A program made the position numbers and the translations under genes. Below, in pieces: positions 20,611 to 30,599 of a DNA stretch of 64,000 bases. A model generated the notes under the pieces. It worked only from the letters and a program-made list of their open reading frames with translations. It had not been told where the DNA came from and searched no databases. How positions within the stretch are numbered: position 1 is the first letter of the stretch; each line of letters starts with the position of its first letter. Where the stretch lies: the NCBI GenBank assembly GCA_902600475.1, contig CACKJM010000009.1, positions 1-64,000 of the forward strand, in the 5' to 3' direction. The stretch comes from an uncultured Prochlorococcus sp. GTDB taxonomy: Bacteria > Cyanobacteriota > Cyanobacteriia > PCC-6307 > Cyanobiaceae.

Positions 20611-21414
20611 ATGTCAACATCTTTTAAAAATGTCACTCCAACTGGTCCTGGGGGGACAGCTACACTACTTATTGTGTTATCTTTCACTGGCTTTCTTTTA
20701 CTCACTCAGTCACTGTTTGTTGTTCCTTCTGGACAAGTTGCAGTGGTAACAACATTAGGGAAAGTAAGTGGTCCTTCAAGAAGAGCGGGCTTAAACTTTA
20801 AACTTCCTTTTGTTCAGTCTGTTTATCCATTTGATATTAAAACTCAAGTTCAACCTGAAAAATTTGAAACTTTAACCAAGGACCTTCAGGTCATTAGGGC
20901 TACAGCTACTGTCAAGTACTCAGTAAAGCCTAATGAAGCAGGAAGGATTTTTGCTACAATTGCAAGTAGAAATAGTGACGTTTATCAAAAAATTGTTCAG
21001 CCATCTTTACTTAAAGCTCTTAAATCTGTTTTTTCTCAATATGAATTAGAAACTATTGCTACGGAATTCGCAGTCATTTCAGAAAAAGTTGGCGATACCG
21101 TTGCTCAAGAACTTAATTCATTCGATTATGTAGATGTTAAAAGTTTAGATCTTACCGGACTAGAAATTGCTGAAGAATATAGAGCGGCAATTGAACAAAA
21201 ACAAATAGCGGGTCAACAATTACTAAGAGCAAAAACAGAAGTAGAAATAGCTGAACAAGAAGCACTCAGATATGAAACATTAAACAGAAGTCTTGACGAT
21301 CAAGTACTTTTCAAATTGTTTCTAGATAAATGGGATGGTAGTACACAAGTCGTTCCTGGGCTTCCTGGTTCGGAAGGAGGAAGTCCTCCAGTAATAGTTG
21401 GTGGAAGAAAATAA
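20611..21414 (+). CDS. SPFH/prohibitin-like membrane protein
   Basis: VVPSGQVAVVTTLGKVSGPSRRAGLNFKLPFVQSVYPFDIKTQ and VDVKSLDLTGLEIAEEYRAAIEQKQIAGQQ. Confidence 0.9.
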   Translation: MSTSFKNVTPTGPGGTATLLIVLSFTGFLLLTQSLFVVPSGQVAVVTTLGKVSGPSRRAGLNFKLPFVQSVYPFDIKTQVQPEKFETLTKDLQVIRATATVKYSVKPNEAGRIFATIASRNSDVYQKIVQPSLLKALKSVFSQYELETIATEFAVISEKVGDTVAQELNSFDYVDVKSLDLTGLEIAEEYRAAIEQKQIAGQQLLRAKTEVEIAEQEALRYETLNRSLDDQVLFKLFLDKWDGSTQVVPGLPGSEGGSPPVIVGGRK

Positions 21415-21444
21415 TTTTTTAAATTAATTTTTTCAATAACAATT

Positions 21445-21485
21445 AATCTTTTATTTATTTTCTTCAAGGAAAAAAATAAAAGATT
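21445..21485. terminator. candidate bidirectional terminator between SPFH gene and hemL
   Basis: Near-perfect inverted repeat aatcttttatttattttc-ttcaag-gaaaaaaataaaagatt (one-base bulge) at a convergent junction; right arm runs into the hemL stop codon. Confidence 0.6.
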
Positions 21486-22785
21486 ATTTTTTTATCGCAT
21501 TAAAAGATTGATCAAAAGCCTCAATAGTTTTATCAATTTCTTCTTCACCATGTGAGAGTGATGTGAAACCAGCTTCAAAAGGGCTTGGGGCTAGATAAAC
21601 TCCTCGTTGAAGCATCTCTCTATGCAACTTGCCAAATAGTTCAGCATCATTTGTTTTGGCCTCATCAAAATTTCTAACTGGTCCATCGCACAAGAAAAAC
21701 CCAAACATAGCGCTTATACTTCCACCGTTAATAGCGATACCATTATTCTCTGCAGATTGAATTATCCCTTCAATTAATCTAGATGTTGTTGCCTCAAGTT
21801 TCTCGTATGTTCCTTCTTGTTTGAGTAGATCAAGTGTTTTTATTCCAGCAGTCATTGCGAGCGGGTTACCGCTCAAAGTTCCTGCCTGGTAGACCGGTCC
21901 TGAAGGAGCAACCATCGACATTATTTCTTTCTTACCTCCATAAGCTCCTACAGGTAAGCCCCCTCCAATAACTTTCCCAAGTGTGGTTAAATCAGGAGTA
22001 ACTCCAAATTTTGCTTGAGCCCCTCCATAACTTATTCTAAACCCAGTCATTACTTCATCAAAAACTAATAAAGATCCATTTTCAGTTGTTAATTCCCTTA
22101 ATCCCTCTAAGAAACCAGGCTCAGGGGTAATAAAGCCAGCATTTCCAACAATAGGCTCAAGGATTACCCCCGAAATCGCATCAGGATTTTCAGAAAATAA
22201 TTTTTTTACTGCTTCAAGATCATTGTAAGGCGCAGTAAGTGTGTTGGCAGTTGTTGTTCTTGGAACTCCTGGAGAGTCTGGTAATCCTAAAGTAGCCACA
22301 CCTGATCCTGCTTTGACCAAAAACATATCAGCATGACCGTGATAACAACCGTCAAATTTAATAACTTTATCTCTTCCAGTAAATGCTCTCATGAGTCTTA
22401 AAACAGCCATACAGGCTTCGGTACCGCTATTAACAAATCTAACCATTTCTACAGATGGAATGGCATCTATTACCATCTCTGCAAGTTTGTTCTCCAAAAC
22501 GCATGGAGCTCCAAAACTGGTTCCTTTCTCAATAGCTTCCTGCAATGCCGTTGTAACTTCAGGGTGGGCATGTCCACATATAGCCGGACCCCAACTCCCT
22601 ATATAGTCGATATATCTATTCCCATCGATATCCCAAGCAAAGGGACCTTTGACTCTATCAAAAACAATTGGTTGGCCTCCGACAGATTTAAAGGCTCTTA
22701 CTGGAGAACTAACTCCTCCCGGCATTAATTCTTGAGCAGCGGAGAAAATTTCTTTAGATTTGGTGAAATTTAATATATCAGTCAC
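21484..22785 (-). CDS. hemL: glutamate-1-semialdehyde 2,1-aminomutase
   Basis: [73 protein letters not shown] (PLP lysine). Confidence 0.97.
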   Translation of the reverse strand: MTDILNFTKSKEIFSAAQELMPGGVSSPVRAFKSVGGQPIVFDRVKGPFAWDIDGNRYIDYIGSWGPAICGHAHPEVTTALQEAIEKGTSFGAPCVLENKLAEMVIDAIPSVEMVRFVNSGTEACMAVLRLMRAFTGRDKVIKFDGCYHGHADMFLVKAGSGVATLGLPDSPGVPRTTTANTLTAPYNDLEAVKKLFSENPDAISGVILEPIVGNAGFITPEPGFLEGLRELTTENGSLLVFDEVMTGFRISYGGAQAKFGVTPDLTTLGKVIGGGLPVGAYGGKKEIMSMVAPSGPVYQAGTLSGNPLAMTAGIKTLDLLKQEGTYEKLEATTSRLIEGIIQSAENNGIAINGGSISAMFGFFLCDGPVRNFDEAKTNDAELFGKLHREMLQRGVYLAPSPFEAGFTSLSHGEEEIDKTIEAFDQSFNAIKK

Positions 22786-23002
22786 AGTTTAACTAGATAA
22801 AGCTTTGAGAAAAATTTAGTCATGTTCTAACTTAGAAATAAGTAAAAATTTTGTCAATCAAGTTGAAATTCTACATTATGATATTTTTATTGCGATAGTT
22901 TGGATTGTAAATAATTAATTTTAAAGAAATTATCATACTAGTCATCATTGTTAAGAATAACTCTTTATTAATAAGCGTTTTCAGGAATGAGAGAAATTTT
23001 AT

Positions 23003-23848
23003 TTATATTTCGAAAAAATCTTCTTCATCGTCAAAAAAATCTACATTTATGTCATTCAAGTTGAGATCAATCATGACTGGTACATGATCACTAGGACGTA
23101 AGTTCGCTCTAGGGGAGCTGTCTATCACACAACTTTTAAGTTTTGATGACAATTCTTGGCTAATGTAAATGTGGTCTATTCGCCAACCTTTATTCAATTC
23201 ATATGCGTTATTACGGTAATCCCACCAACTCCAATGACCAGTGTTTTTTTCAAAAATTCTGAATGTGTCTATAAATCTTCCTTTCAGAACATTATTTAAC
23301 GCAGTTTTCTCAATCTCAGATGCCATTATCCCTCCATCATATTTATTTGGATCGTGAATATCTAAAGTAGATGGAGCAATATTAAAATCACCCATAAGAC
23401 AAATTAATTCTCCTTTTTTTTCTTGCTCATCCAAAAAAGAAGCTAAACAATTTAACCAATTAATTTTGTATTCAAACTTATCCGACTCAAGTGATGATCC
23501 ATTAGGCACATAGACATTTATTATCTTAATACCATTAATATCAGCAGAAATTAATCTTTTTTGGTCCAGAAAGATTTCGATGTTTTGATCAGATTCTGTG
23601 CAACCGTAGAATCCTTTTTTAACGTTTTTTGCTTTTGTTTTAGAGATAATAGCAACACCGTTGTATGACTTTTGTCCGTAAACCTCTACTGAATATCCCA
23701 AGTCTTCAAAAGGATCAACTGGGAAACTATCATCCATCACTTTTGTTTCCTGCAAACATAAAATATCTGGATTGACTTGATTAATCCAATCTATTATTTG
23801 TGAAAGTCTTGTTCTTATTGAATTAACGTTCCAAGTTGCAATTAACAA
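23003..23848 (-). CDS. xth: exodeoxyribonuclease III / AP endonuclease
   Basis: LIATWNVNSIRTRL, CLQETKV, GDFNIAP, WRIDHIYIS, SDHVPVMIDL. Confidence 0.94.
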   Translation of the reverse strand: MLIATWNVNSIRTRLSQIIDWINQVNPDILCLQETKVMDDSFPVDPFEDLGYSVEVYGQKSYNGVAIISKTKAKNVKKGFYGCTESDQNIEIFLDQKRLISADINGIKIINVYVPNGSSLESDKFEYKINWLNCLASFLDEQEKKGELICLMGDFNIAPSTLDIHDPNKYDGGIMASEIEKTALNNVLKGRFIDTFRIFEKNTGHWSWWDYRNNAYELNKGWRIDHIYISQELSSKLKSCVIDSSPRANLRPSDHVPVMIDLNLNDINVDFFDDEEDFFEI

Positions 23849-23901
23849 ATTTCTATTAGAATATGTAGAATTAAGTTAACAGATTTTGTTGTTAAAGAAT
23901 T

Positions 23902-24201
23902 TTGAAAATCAATAAAATGAAAATTTATTTTTTTAAAAACCTCTCAAAACCAACAACTTTATTTATTTTCCTGATTTCGTTAATTACTTTAAAAGCTGAT
24001 TTACTTTATGCTGAATCTGTATTTGAAGATTTTGAAATTGATAGTTCTACTAAATCAGAAGAGGATAAATCAGCCATCCCAACTAATCCATTCGAAATTG
24101 TAGAAATGATTAGAAGAATTAATAGTTTAAATGATGCGACTAACCCTTCTGATGCTATAGACGATGCGTTAAAATCCTATAATAATATGGAGGATGAATA
24201 A
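23902..24201 (+). CDS. small exported protein of unknown function
   Basis: Signal-peptide-like N-terminus (FIFLISLITLKADLLYA) followed by acidic tail. Confidence 0.55.
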   Translation: MKINKMKIYFFKNLSKPTTLFIFLISLITLKADLLYAESVFEDFEIDSSTKSEEDKSAIPTNPFEIVEMIRRINSLNDATNPSDAIDDALKSYNNMEDE

Positions 24202-24240
24202 GAAATTTAATAATTAAAGTTGTTATTTTGAATTTTTAAG

Positions 24241-24840
24241 ATGTTAAAAAATCCTATCCCAAAAGTTACAAATAATCTGCAGTTTAGAGCTATAGGAATT
24301 GTTAATGGTATGTTTATTCCCCATGAAAGTGAGCACTTAAATAGGGGATATTTAACTGATAATAAAGGAGAAAAAATTGAAACAGTAGTATTAGGAAAAG
24401 CATTATCTCTTTTGAAAAAGCATATTGATTTAACGAAAAATTATTTTTGGATTGTTTATCCAAAGAATAAAAATACTCAAAACTTGCATTTACAGGTTGT
24501 AGGTATTTGGGATCCTTATCAACTTAATGATTTTCCAAATAATTCTTCAAAAACAAACTTCACAAAATTATTAGATGAATTAGATTTAAAAGATAATTAC
24601 TTTTCAGTAAGAGGAATATTAGTTTTTGTAAATACTCAAAAGAAAGAGTTTGTTATTAAAATCTGCCCTGCTTCAAAGATGCAGAATTTAAAAAATAAAA
24701 ATTTTAAATTAGTCATTAAAGGTGAGCTTTCACTTGAACTTCTTAATAGTTTTATAAGTTTAGATGCAATAAGAGATGGAAATTCTTTGAAATTACTTAA
24801 TTACGAAGTTATTGAAAAAAATCTTTCTAAAAAAATTTGA
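24241..24840 (+). CDS. conserved hypothetical protein
   Basis: 199 aa frame; NLQFRAIGIVNGMFIPHESEHLNRGYLTDNKGEKIETVVLGK. No family recognised. Confidence 0.6.
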   Translation: MLKNPIPKVTNNLQFRAIGIVNGMFIPHESEHLNRGYLTDNKGEKIETVVLGKALSLLKKHIDLTKNYFWIVYPKNKNTQNLHLQVVGIWDPYQLNDFPNNSSKTNFTKLLDELDLKDNYFSVRGILVFVNTQKKEFVIKICPASKMQNLKNKNFKLVIKGELSLELLNSFISLDAIRDGNSLKLLNYEVIEKNLSKKI

Positions 24841-24891
24841 AAAAAAGTTGCTCTTCACCTTAACTTTTACAAATAATGAAATCGAAGATTT

Positions 24892-26118
24892 ATGAGAGAT
24901 ATATTCATTGAATGTTCTCCTGGTATCTCTGGAGATATGTTATTAGGAGCTCTTTATGACTTTGGTGTTCCTAAAAAAGTAATTGAACAACCACTTATTG
25001 ATCTTGGATTAAAGGATTTATATAATCTAAATTTTGAAGAATCTAAAAGTTGTTCAATCCGCGGTGTCAAGGCAAAGGTTGAGAGTATTGATTGTAGTCC
25101 AACTAAAAGAAATTGGAAAAGTATTAAAGAACTTATTTTAAATGGGCAATTAGAAGATAAATTACAGCAAATTATTTATGAAGTTTTTGAATCTTTAGCA
25201 AATGCGGAAGGAAAAGTTCATGGCATCAAACCTGAGGATGTGCATTTTCATGAGATTGGGGCTATTGATTCTTTGGTAGATATCATAGGTGTTTGTGCAG
25301 CATGGAATTACTTGAATCCTAGGAAGGTTTATAGCAATGAACCTACGTTAGGAAAAGGTTTTGTGCAAACAGAACATGGTAAATTATCAGTCCCACCTCC
25401 GGCTGTTATCGAACTAATAAGAAAAAAAAATATTAAAGTTTTATCATGTTTTGACCAAATAGAAGGTGAACTGTCTACACCAACAGGCATTGCTTTACTT
25501 TCTAATTTGGTTGACTATTTTAGACCCCCTTCAAAATATTCTATTAACTCTTATGGAGTAGGCATTGGCAACTTAAAACTTCCATTCCCCAATTTGGTTA
25601 GAGTTTATGAAATTGTTTCATTTGAGGATTCTTCCATTAATCAACAAAATAGTCCAAATTGTGAAGAAATATCTATTCAGGAAGCATGGATTGATGACCA
25701 AACTCCTGAAGATGTATCTAATTTTGTAGAAAAATTGAGAATTGAGGGAGCTTACGACGTTTCTTATCAGTCTATCAATATGAAAAAAAATAGAATTGGA
25801 TTTTCTATTCAAGCGATCTTGCCAATAGAGAAGAAAGAATTTTTTAGGCGTTTGTGGTTTGATTATTCCAATACTATTGGAGTTCGTGAAAGGATCCAGT
25901 CTAGGTGGACATTACTTAGAAGGAGAGGAGAATGTTCAACTACTTTTGGCAATATAAAAGTTAAACAGACTTTGAAACCTGATGGATCAATAACTATGAA
26001 ACCAGAAAATGATGAAATTTTAAGATTGAATCTTGAGCATAAAATAACAACTAACGAAATAAGAAAAATAATAAAAGAGTCAAGTAAAGAATTTAAAGCA
26101 TTTGAAAACTGGAAATGA
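24892..26118 (+). CDS. larC: LarC-like (TIGR00299/DUF111) nickel-insertion family protein
   Basis: ECSPGISGDMLLGALYDFGVP, VHFHEIGAIDSLVDIIG, STPTGIALLSNLVD; single uninterrupted ORF. Confidence 0.82.
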   Translation: MRDIFIECSPGISGDMLLGALYDFGVPKKVIEQPLIDLGLKDLYNLNFEESKSCSIRGVKAKVESIDCSPTKRNWKSIKELILNGQLEDKLQQIIYEVFESLANAEGKVHGIKPEDVHFHEIGAIDSLVDIIGVCAAWNYLNPRKVYSNEPTLGKGFVQTEHGKLSVPPPAVIELIRKKNIKVLSCFDQIEGELSTPTGIALLSNLVDYFRPPSKYSINSYGVGIGNLKLPFPNLVRVYEIVSFEDSSINQQNSPNCEEISIQEAWIDDQTPEDVSNFVEKLRIEGAYDVSYQSINMKKNRIGFSIQAILPIEKKEFFRRLWFDYSNTIGVRERIQSRWTLLRRRGECSTTFGNIKVKQTLKPDGSITMKPENDEILRLNLEHKITTNEIRKIIKESSKEFKAFENWK

Positions 26119-27071
26119 GATTTAATATACGTGACCATTCTTATTGGAAATTGCTCATAAAATTTAATTTTGGTGATTTAAAGAGTATTTTCTTTATTGC
26201 TAGCTTATTGTATTTTTGCATCTATTTTTTTTATAATATTGATCAAATTTCTTTCGATATCAATTTAGAAAAGAATGGAATTAATCTATCATTATCATTT
26301 TTATTTTGCGTTTTAAGTATTTACCTTAACGCTTATGCATGGAAATTTATAGTTAAATGGTTCGGGAAAGAATTTAAAAGTAATAATCTAGTTTCATTCT
26401 ATGTTTTAACCAATATTCTTAAATACGTTCCAGGAGGGATTTGGCATTTTGTTGAAAGATTTAATTTTATAAAAAAAATAATTAATCCTCAGATTGCACT
26501 CTATTCGACACTAATAGAGCCTTACTTTATGTTAAGTGGATCTTTTTTGTTGGCATCGCTGGGAGTAATTTTTTCTCCACTTTACTTTTTCTTAATTTTG
26601 CCTTTAGTTTTTTTAAATAGGAAATTAATTTATCTGGTATTAAAAGGATTAGGGTCTTTTAAGGGAAAAGTTTTTGAGGTTTTGAATCTTGAAAATTCAA
26701 AAGAAAAATTTAAAAAAAGAATAAATATTATTTCTTTTTTCCCTACCAGAGCTTTATTACTTGAAATTGGCTTTGTTTTATCTAAATTTATTGGGTTTTA
26801 TATTTGCTTTAATACTTTTTATACAAATAATACTTTCAACGTTATTTTTTTATTAGTAATTTTTTCTTTGTCATGGTCTTTAGGTTTGGTAGTCCCATCT
26901 GCTCCTGGGGGAGTTGGCGTTTTTGAAGCCTGCTTTCTTTTTTTTATTGGAAGAAATATTCCTCAAAATTCAATTTTTGTAGTCTTAATTTATTTTAGGG
27001 TTATATCTACATCAGCAGATTTGTTATTAAGCTTTCCTTTTTTAATTAAAAAAATATTGAAAAGAATTTAG
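26115..27071 (+). CDS. lysylphosphatidylglycerol synthase TM-region-like membrane protein (UPF0104-like)
   Basis: Multi-TM; VPSAPGGVGVFEACFLFFI motif; overlaps preceding stop by 4 nt (ATGA). Confidence 0.7.
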   Translation: MRFNIRDHSYWKLLIKFNFGDLKSIFFIASLLYFCIYFFYNIDQISFDINLEKNGINLSLSFLFCVLSIYLNAYAWKFIVKWFGKEFKSNNLVSFYVLTNILKYVPGGIWHFVERFNFIKKIINPQIALYSTLIEPYFMLSGSFLLASLGVIFSPLYFFLILPLVFLNRKLIYLVLKGLGSFKGKVFEVLNLENSKEKFKKRINIISFFPTRALLLEIGFVLSKFIGFYICFNTFYTNNTFNVIFLLVIFSLSWSLGLVVPSAPGGVGVFEACFLFFIGRNIPQNSIFVVLIYFRVISTSADLLLSFPFLIKKILKRI

Positions 27072-28606
27072 TTTTTTTTCTCTAAGCTTGGTATCAATGT
27101 AATTGATGCAATAAGGCCTAAAGTCATGATAAGAATTGCTGGTAATATTGCCTCTACCATTCTTTCATCTCCAGCATATTGATATATTCGCACGGATATT
27201 GTATCGAAATCGAATGGCCTTAAAATAAATGTTATGGGTAATTCTTTTATTGTGTCTACAAAAACTAAAAGTGATCCCACAAATATTGGACCTTGGAGTA
27301 GAGGTAGATGAATTCTTTTGATGATTCCTAGCCAATTCTCGCCTAGTCCAAGTGCAGCTTCATCGAGACTAGGAGAAATTCTTTCAAGACTTGAATCAAT
27401 AGAACCCTTAGAAATAGTTAGAAATCGGACAAGATAACCCCAAATCAGGAGACAAATAGCAATGAAATTTAATTTCGAGGAAGAAATACTTATCAAAGAT
27501 AAAGCTAATACCGTTCCTGGGATTGCGTAACCTATCCCCGAAAGGTTCGTTAATAGTTCTATTAATAAGCTTTTATTTGGACGTCTAGCTAAGGATATTA
27601 TTAAAGAGAATAACATCGTTATAAATGCTGTAAAAAGTCCTAGACTTATAGTCCTAAAGGATAGGGAAAGTAATTCTATAGATAACCCTTTTTGAATCTG
27701 ATCGATATTGAGAAGAACCCAAAAACACGGAATTCCAAAAGAAAAAATCGGAGGAAATAAGGATATGGTGATTGCAAAAAGAGCTCTAAATTTTTTTAAT
27801 TCCCATCCTTGAGAATCTTGTGATGCAGGATTTTCACTCCACCTCTTTGATTTTCTTCTTGAGAATTTTTCAAAAATAATTAAAGTGAAAATTATTAACA
27901 AGGCTACAAATGATAATCCAATAGCACTTTTTGGATTACCTTCAATGATCCAATTCTCGGCTATACCAGTGGAAATACTTGGAATATTTAATAATGCAAA
28001 TGTCCCAAGCTCATTCATTACTTCCATACACATTAAACTTATTCCTGTTATTAGTGCTGGTAACGCCATTGGAAAAGCGATTTTAAAGAAGCTCTTCCAT
28101 GGCCCAACTCCTAATCCTCTACTAGCATTGATTTGATTAACTCCAAATTTATTAAAACTTTCGTTAGCAAGGATGTATACATATGGATAAGTAGAAATCG
28201 AAAGTACTAAAACCCCCCACCATAAACCAGTTACTTGATACCCAAAAATACTTCCCAAATCCTGCAAAACAGCTGTTATTAGATATGCTGGTGAAGCTAG
28301 TGGAATAAGCTGACAAATTCGGAGAACTTTTCTGAACCTAAAATCACAATTTGACAGCAACCATCCATTCAAGGTCCCTAAGCCTCCACCAAAAAAACTT
28401 GTTAGCGCTAAAACTTTTATAGTGCCTAATACCTCTTCCCCTCCTGCAATACCTAATGAAAAATTCCCACCAACTAGGTAAACAATTCCTTCTAGAAGAA
28501 AATTAGCAATTGGTATGATTACTAAGAGTGCAACAATAAACGACGTGATATAGAAAAGTTTTAATTCGGTTACTGCTCTTTTAAATCCTGTAATAAGTAA
28601 TTTCAA
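27068..28606 (-). CDS. ABC transporter permease, ferric iron type (FbpB/FutB-like)
   Basis: Two permease modules with EAA loops (INASRGLGVGPWKSFFKIAFPMALPAL; LDEAALGLGENWLGIIKRIHLPLLQGP). Confidence 0.83.
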   Translation of the reverse strand: MKLLITGFKRAVTELKLFYITSFIVALLVIIPIANFLLEGIVYLVGGNFSLGIAGGEEVLGTIKVLALTSFFGGGLGTLNGWLLSNCDFRFRKVLRICQLIPLASPAYLITAVLQDLGSIFGYQVTGLWWGVLVLSISTYPYVYILANESFNKFGVNQINASRGLGVGPWKSFFKIAFPMALPALITGISLMCMEVMNELGTFALLNIPSISTGIAENWIIEGNPKSAIGLSFVALLIIFTLIIFEKFSRRKSKRWSENPASQDSQGWELKKFRALFAITISLFPPIFSFGIPCFWVLLNIDQIQKGLSIELLSLSFRTISLGLFTAFITMLFSLIISLARRPNKSLLIELLTNLSGIGYAIPGTVLALSLISISSSKLNFIAICLLIWGYLVRFLTISKGSIDSSLERISPSLDEAALGLGENWLGIIKRIHLPLLQGPIFVGSLLVFVDTIKELPITFILRPFDFDTISVRIYQYAGDERMVEAILPAILIMTLGLIASITLIPSLEKKN

Positions 28607-28632
28607 AAATTAATTCAATCCTAATATGTACT

Positions 28633-29679
28633 CTAATCTGAATCAAATCTACATGATGAAAGTTGATTTTTAATAGTTTGATGATCTAAGTTTTTCCCAA
28701 TTAATACTATTTTGTTTGATTTATCTTTTGTCCATTCTTCATCATCTAGAGAGAACCTTTTCCCAGATAAGTGAAAAATATGTTTTCTTTCACTTTCCAT
28801 AAACCATAAAATTCCTTTTGCTCTGAATACATTTTGTGATATTTGATTATCTAAGAAATATTGAAACTTCCTTAAGGAAAATGGTTCAAATGTTTCATAT
28901 GAAACTGATGTAAACCCTTCGATATTATTGCTCAAATTATGAGAATGAGAAGAGTGATCGTGAGAATGGGAAGAGTGATCGTGAGAATGGGAAGAGTGAT
29001 CGTGAGAATGGGAAGAGTGTTCGCTTGCGTTGTAATCTACATTTTTTTTATCCTTCTCGAATTGAAAAGTATCTGTCTCAAATAGACCTACGCTTAGTAT
29101 TGTTTGTAATGCAACTTCACTATTAGTTGATCTCAAGATCCTTGGTTCTTTTTTTATTTTATTAATAAAATTTTCTATTTTCTTTAATTGTTCTTCATTC
29201 ACTAAATCAGATTTATTTAGAAGAAGGATATCTCCGTATAAAATTTGAGAATAGGCAACACTTGAATTACTAATTTCAAAATCAAAATTTTCTCCATCTA
29301 TAACAGTGATAATTGAATCTAATCTTACTTTTTCTCGAAGATCACCAGCTGCAAAAGTCATGGCTACTGGTAATGGGTCTGCTAATCCAGTTGTTTCAAC
29401 AATCAAATAGTCTAATTTTTCAGCTTTTTCTAAAACTTTGGATACTGTATTTAATAATTCGCCATTGATTGAGCAACATATACATCCATTATTTAATTCG
29501 ATCATATCTTCTGAGCCTTCTATTATTAAGTCATTATCTATTCCGATTTCTCCAAATTCGTTGACTAAAACAGCCGTTTTAATACCAACTTGATTTTTTA
29601 AAATATGATTTAGAAGTGTAGTTTTGCCAGAACCTAAAAATCCACTAATAATAGTAACTGGCAATAAATTTTTAGACAT
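28633..29679 (-). CDS. CobW/COG0523-type G3E GTPase with His-rich insert
   Basis: IISGFLGSGKTTLLNHIL Walker A, NGCICCSINGEL CxCC motif, SHSHDHSSHSHDH metal-binding stretch. Confidence 0.93.
   Translation of the reverse strand: MSKNLLPVTIISGFLGSGKTTLLNHILKNQVGIKTAVLVNEFGEIGIDNDLIIEGSEDMIELNNGCICCSINGELLNTVSKVLEKAEKLDYLIVETTGLADPLPVAMTFAAGDLREKVRLDSIITVIDGENFDFEISNSSVAYSQILYGDILLLNKSDLVNEEQLKKIENFINKIKKEPRILRSTNSEVALQTILSVGLFETDTFQFEKDKKNVDYNASEHSSHSHDHSSHSHDHSSHSHDHSSHSHNLSNNIEGFTSVSYETFEPFSLRKFQYFLDNQISQNVFRAKGILWFMESERKHIFHLSGKRFSLDDEEWTKDKSNKIVLIGKNLDHQTIKNQLSSCRFDSD
28940..29019. repeat. 21-bp tandem repeat encoding HDHSSHS units
   Basis: Repeated gagaatgggaagagtgatcgt copies on the + strand inside the CobW-like gene. 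Confidence 0.95.
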
Positions 29680-29708
29680 TTTGAATAGTTGAAAACAAGT
29701 TTATATTT

Positions 29709-29999
29709 TTATTGATCGAAAATTTTGTTGATTTCCGAAGCTAATGTTTGATCCAGATTCGTAATACCTCCTAGATCATGAGTATTTAATTTAATTATTA
29801 CTTTTGCATAAACATTCTCCCAGTTAGGATGATGATTATATTTTTCACAGATTAAAGCAACCTTGGTCATAAAAGCAAAGGCTTCAATAAAATTAGCGAA
29901 GTTAAATTCTCTCTGGATTTGTTTAGATTTAATTTCCCAGCCAGGTATTTTGACAACTAATTCATTCAATTCTTCATCTTGTAAAATGTAGGGTTTCAT
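29709..29999 (-). CDS. pterin-4a-carbinolamine dehydratase
   Basis: FIEAFAFMTKVALICEKYNHHPNWENVYAKVIIKLNTHDLGGIT is the PCD signature. Confidence 0.93.
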   Translation of the reverse strand: MKPYILQDEELNELVVKIPGWEIKSKQIQREFNFANFIEAFAFMTKVALICEKYNHHPNWENVYAKVIIKLNTHDLGGITNLDQTLASEINKIFDQ

Positions 30000-30035
30000 T
30001 AAATAAGAAATCTGACTTATTACATTATAAATATT

Positions 30036-30491
30036 TTACTTTTTCTCACCAATTATATGTACATTAATGATTCTTTCCTTTTGATCAAATCGATGTTCCC
30101 ATAAATAAACTGCTTGCCATGTGCCAAGCATAATTTTACCATCTTGAAAACTCAAAGATAAACAAGTGTTTGTTAAGGATGTTTTAATATGTGCTGGCAT
30201 ATCGTCAGCCCCTTCTTGATAATGTTTATAGGATATTTCTTCTCTATTTTTTGATAAGGTTAAGTAGGAATCATAGGGAACTATCGATTGAATATACTTT
30301 TTTAGGTCCCTCAGTACATTTGGATCTGCGTTCTCATTAATAGTTAAACTGCAACTTGTATGAAGTGAAGTTAAATTTAAAATTCCGGAATGAAAATTAT
30401 TTTTTTCAACACATAAATTTAAATCATATGTGATATCAATAAAACCTTCGCCATGGGTAATGAATTTTAATTTTGAAAATATTTGTTCCAT
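30036..30491 (-). CDS. YjbQ/UPF0047 family protein
   Basis: LNLTSLHTSCSLTINENADPNVLRDL and GTWQAVYLWEHR. Confidence 0.9.
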   Translation of the reverse strand: MEQIFSKLKFITHGEGFIDITYDLNLCVEKNNFHSGILNLTSLHTSCSLTINENADPNVLRDLKKYIQSIVPYDSYLTLSKNREEISYKHYQEGADDMPAHIKTSLTNTCLSLSFQDGKIMLGTWQAVYLWEHRFDQKERIINVHIIGEKK

Positions 30492-30599
30492 ATAAGTTAA
30501 AACTTAATTAATCAATATTCTATTATGGATAAAGATGCATGTTTTACTGCATACATTAAAATTTTTATCTTAAGATAAATTTAATTTCCATTAAAATCT

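Noticed and set aside
28940-29019. Possible CRISPR-like array
   Set aside because: Unit is 21 bp with no spacers and is in frame, coding for a His-rich protein repeat.
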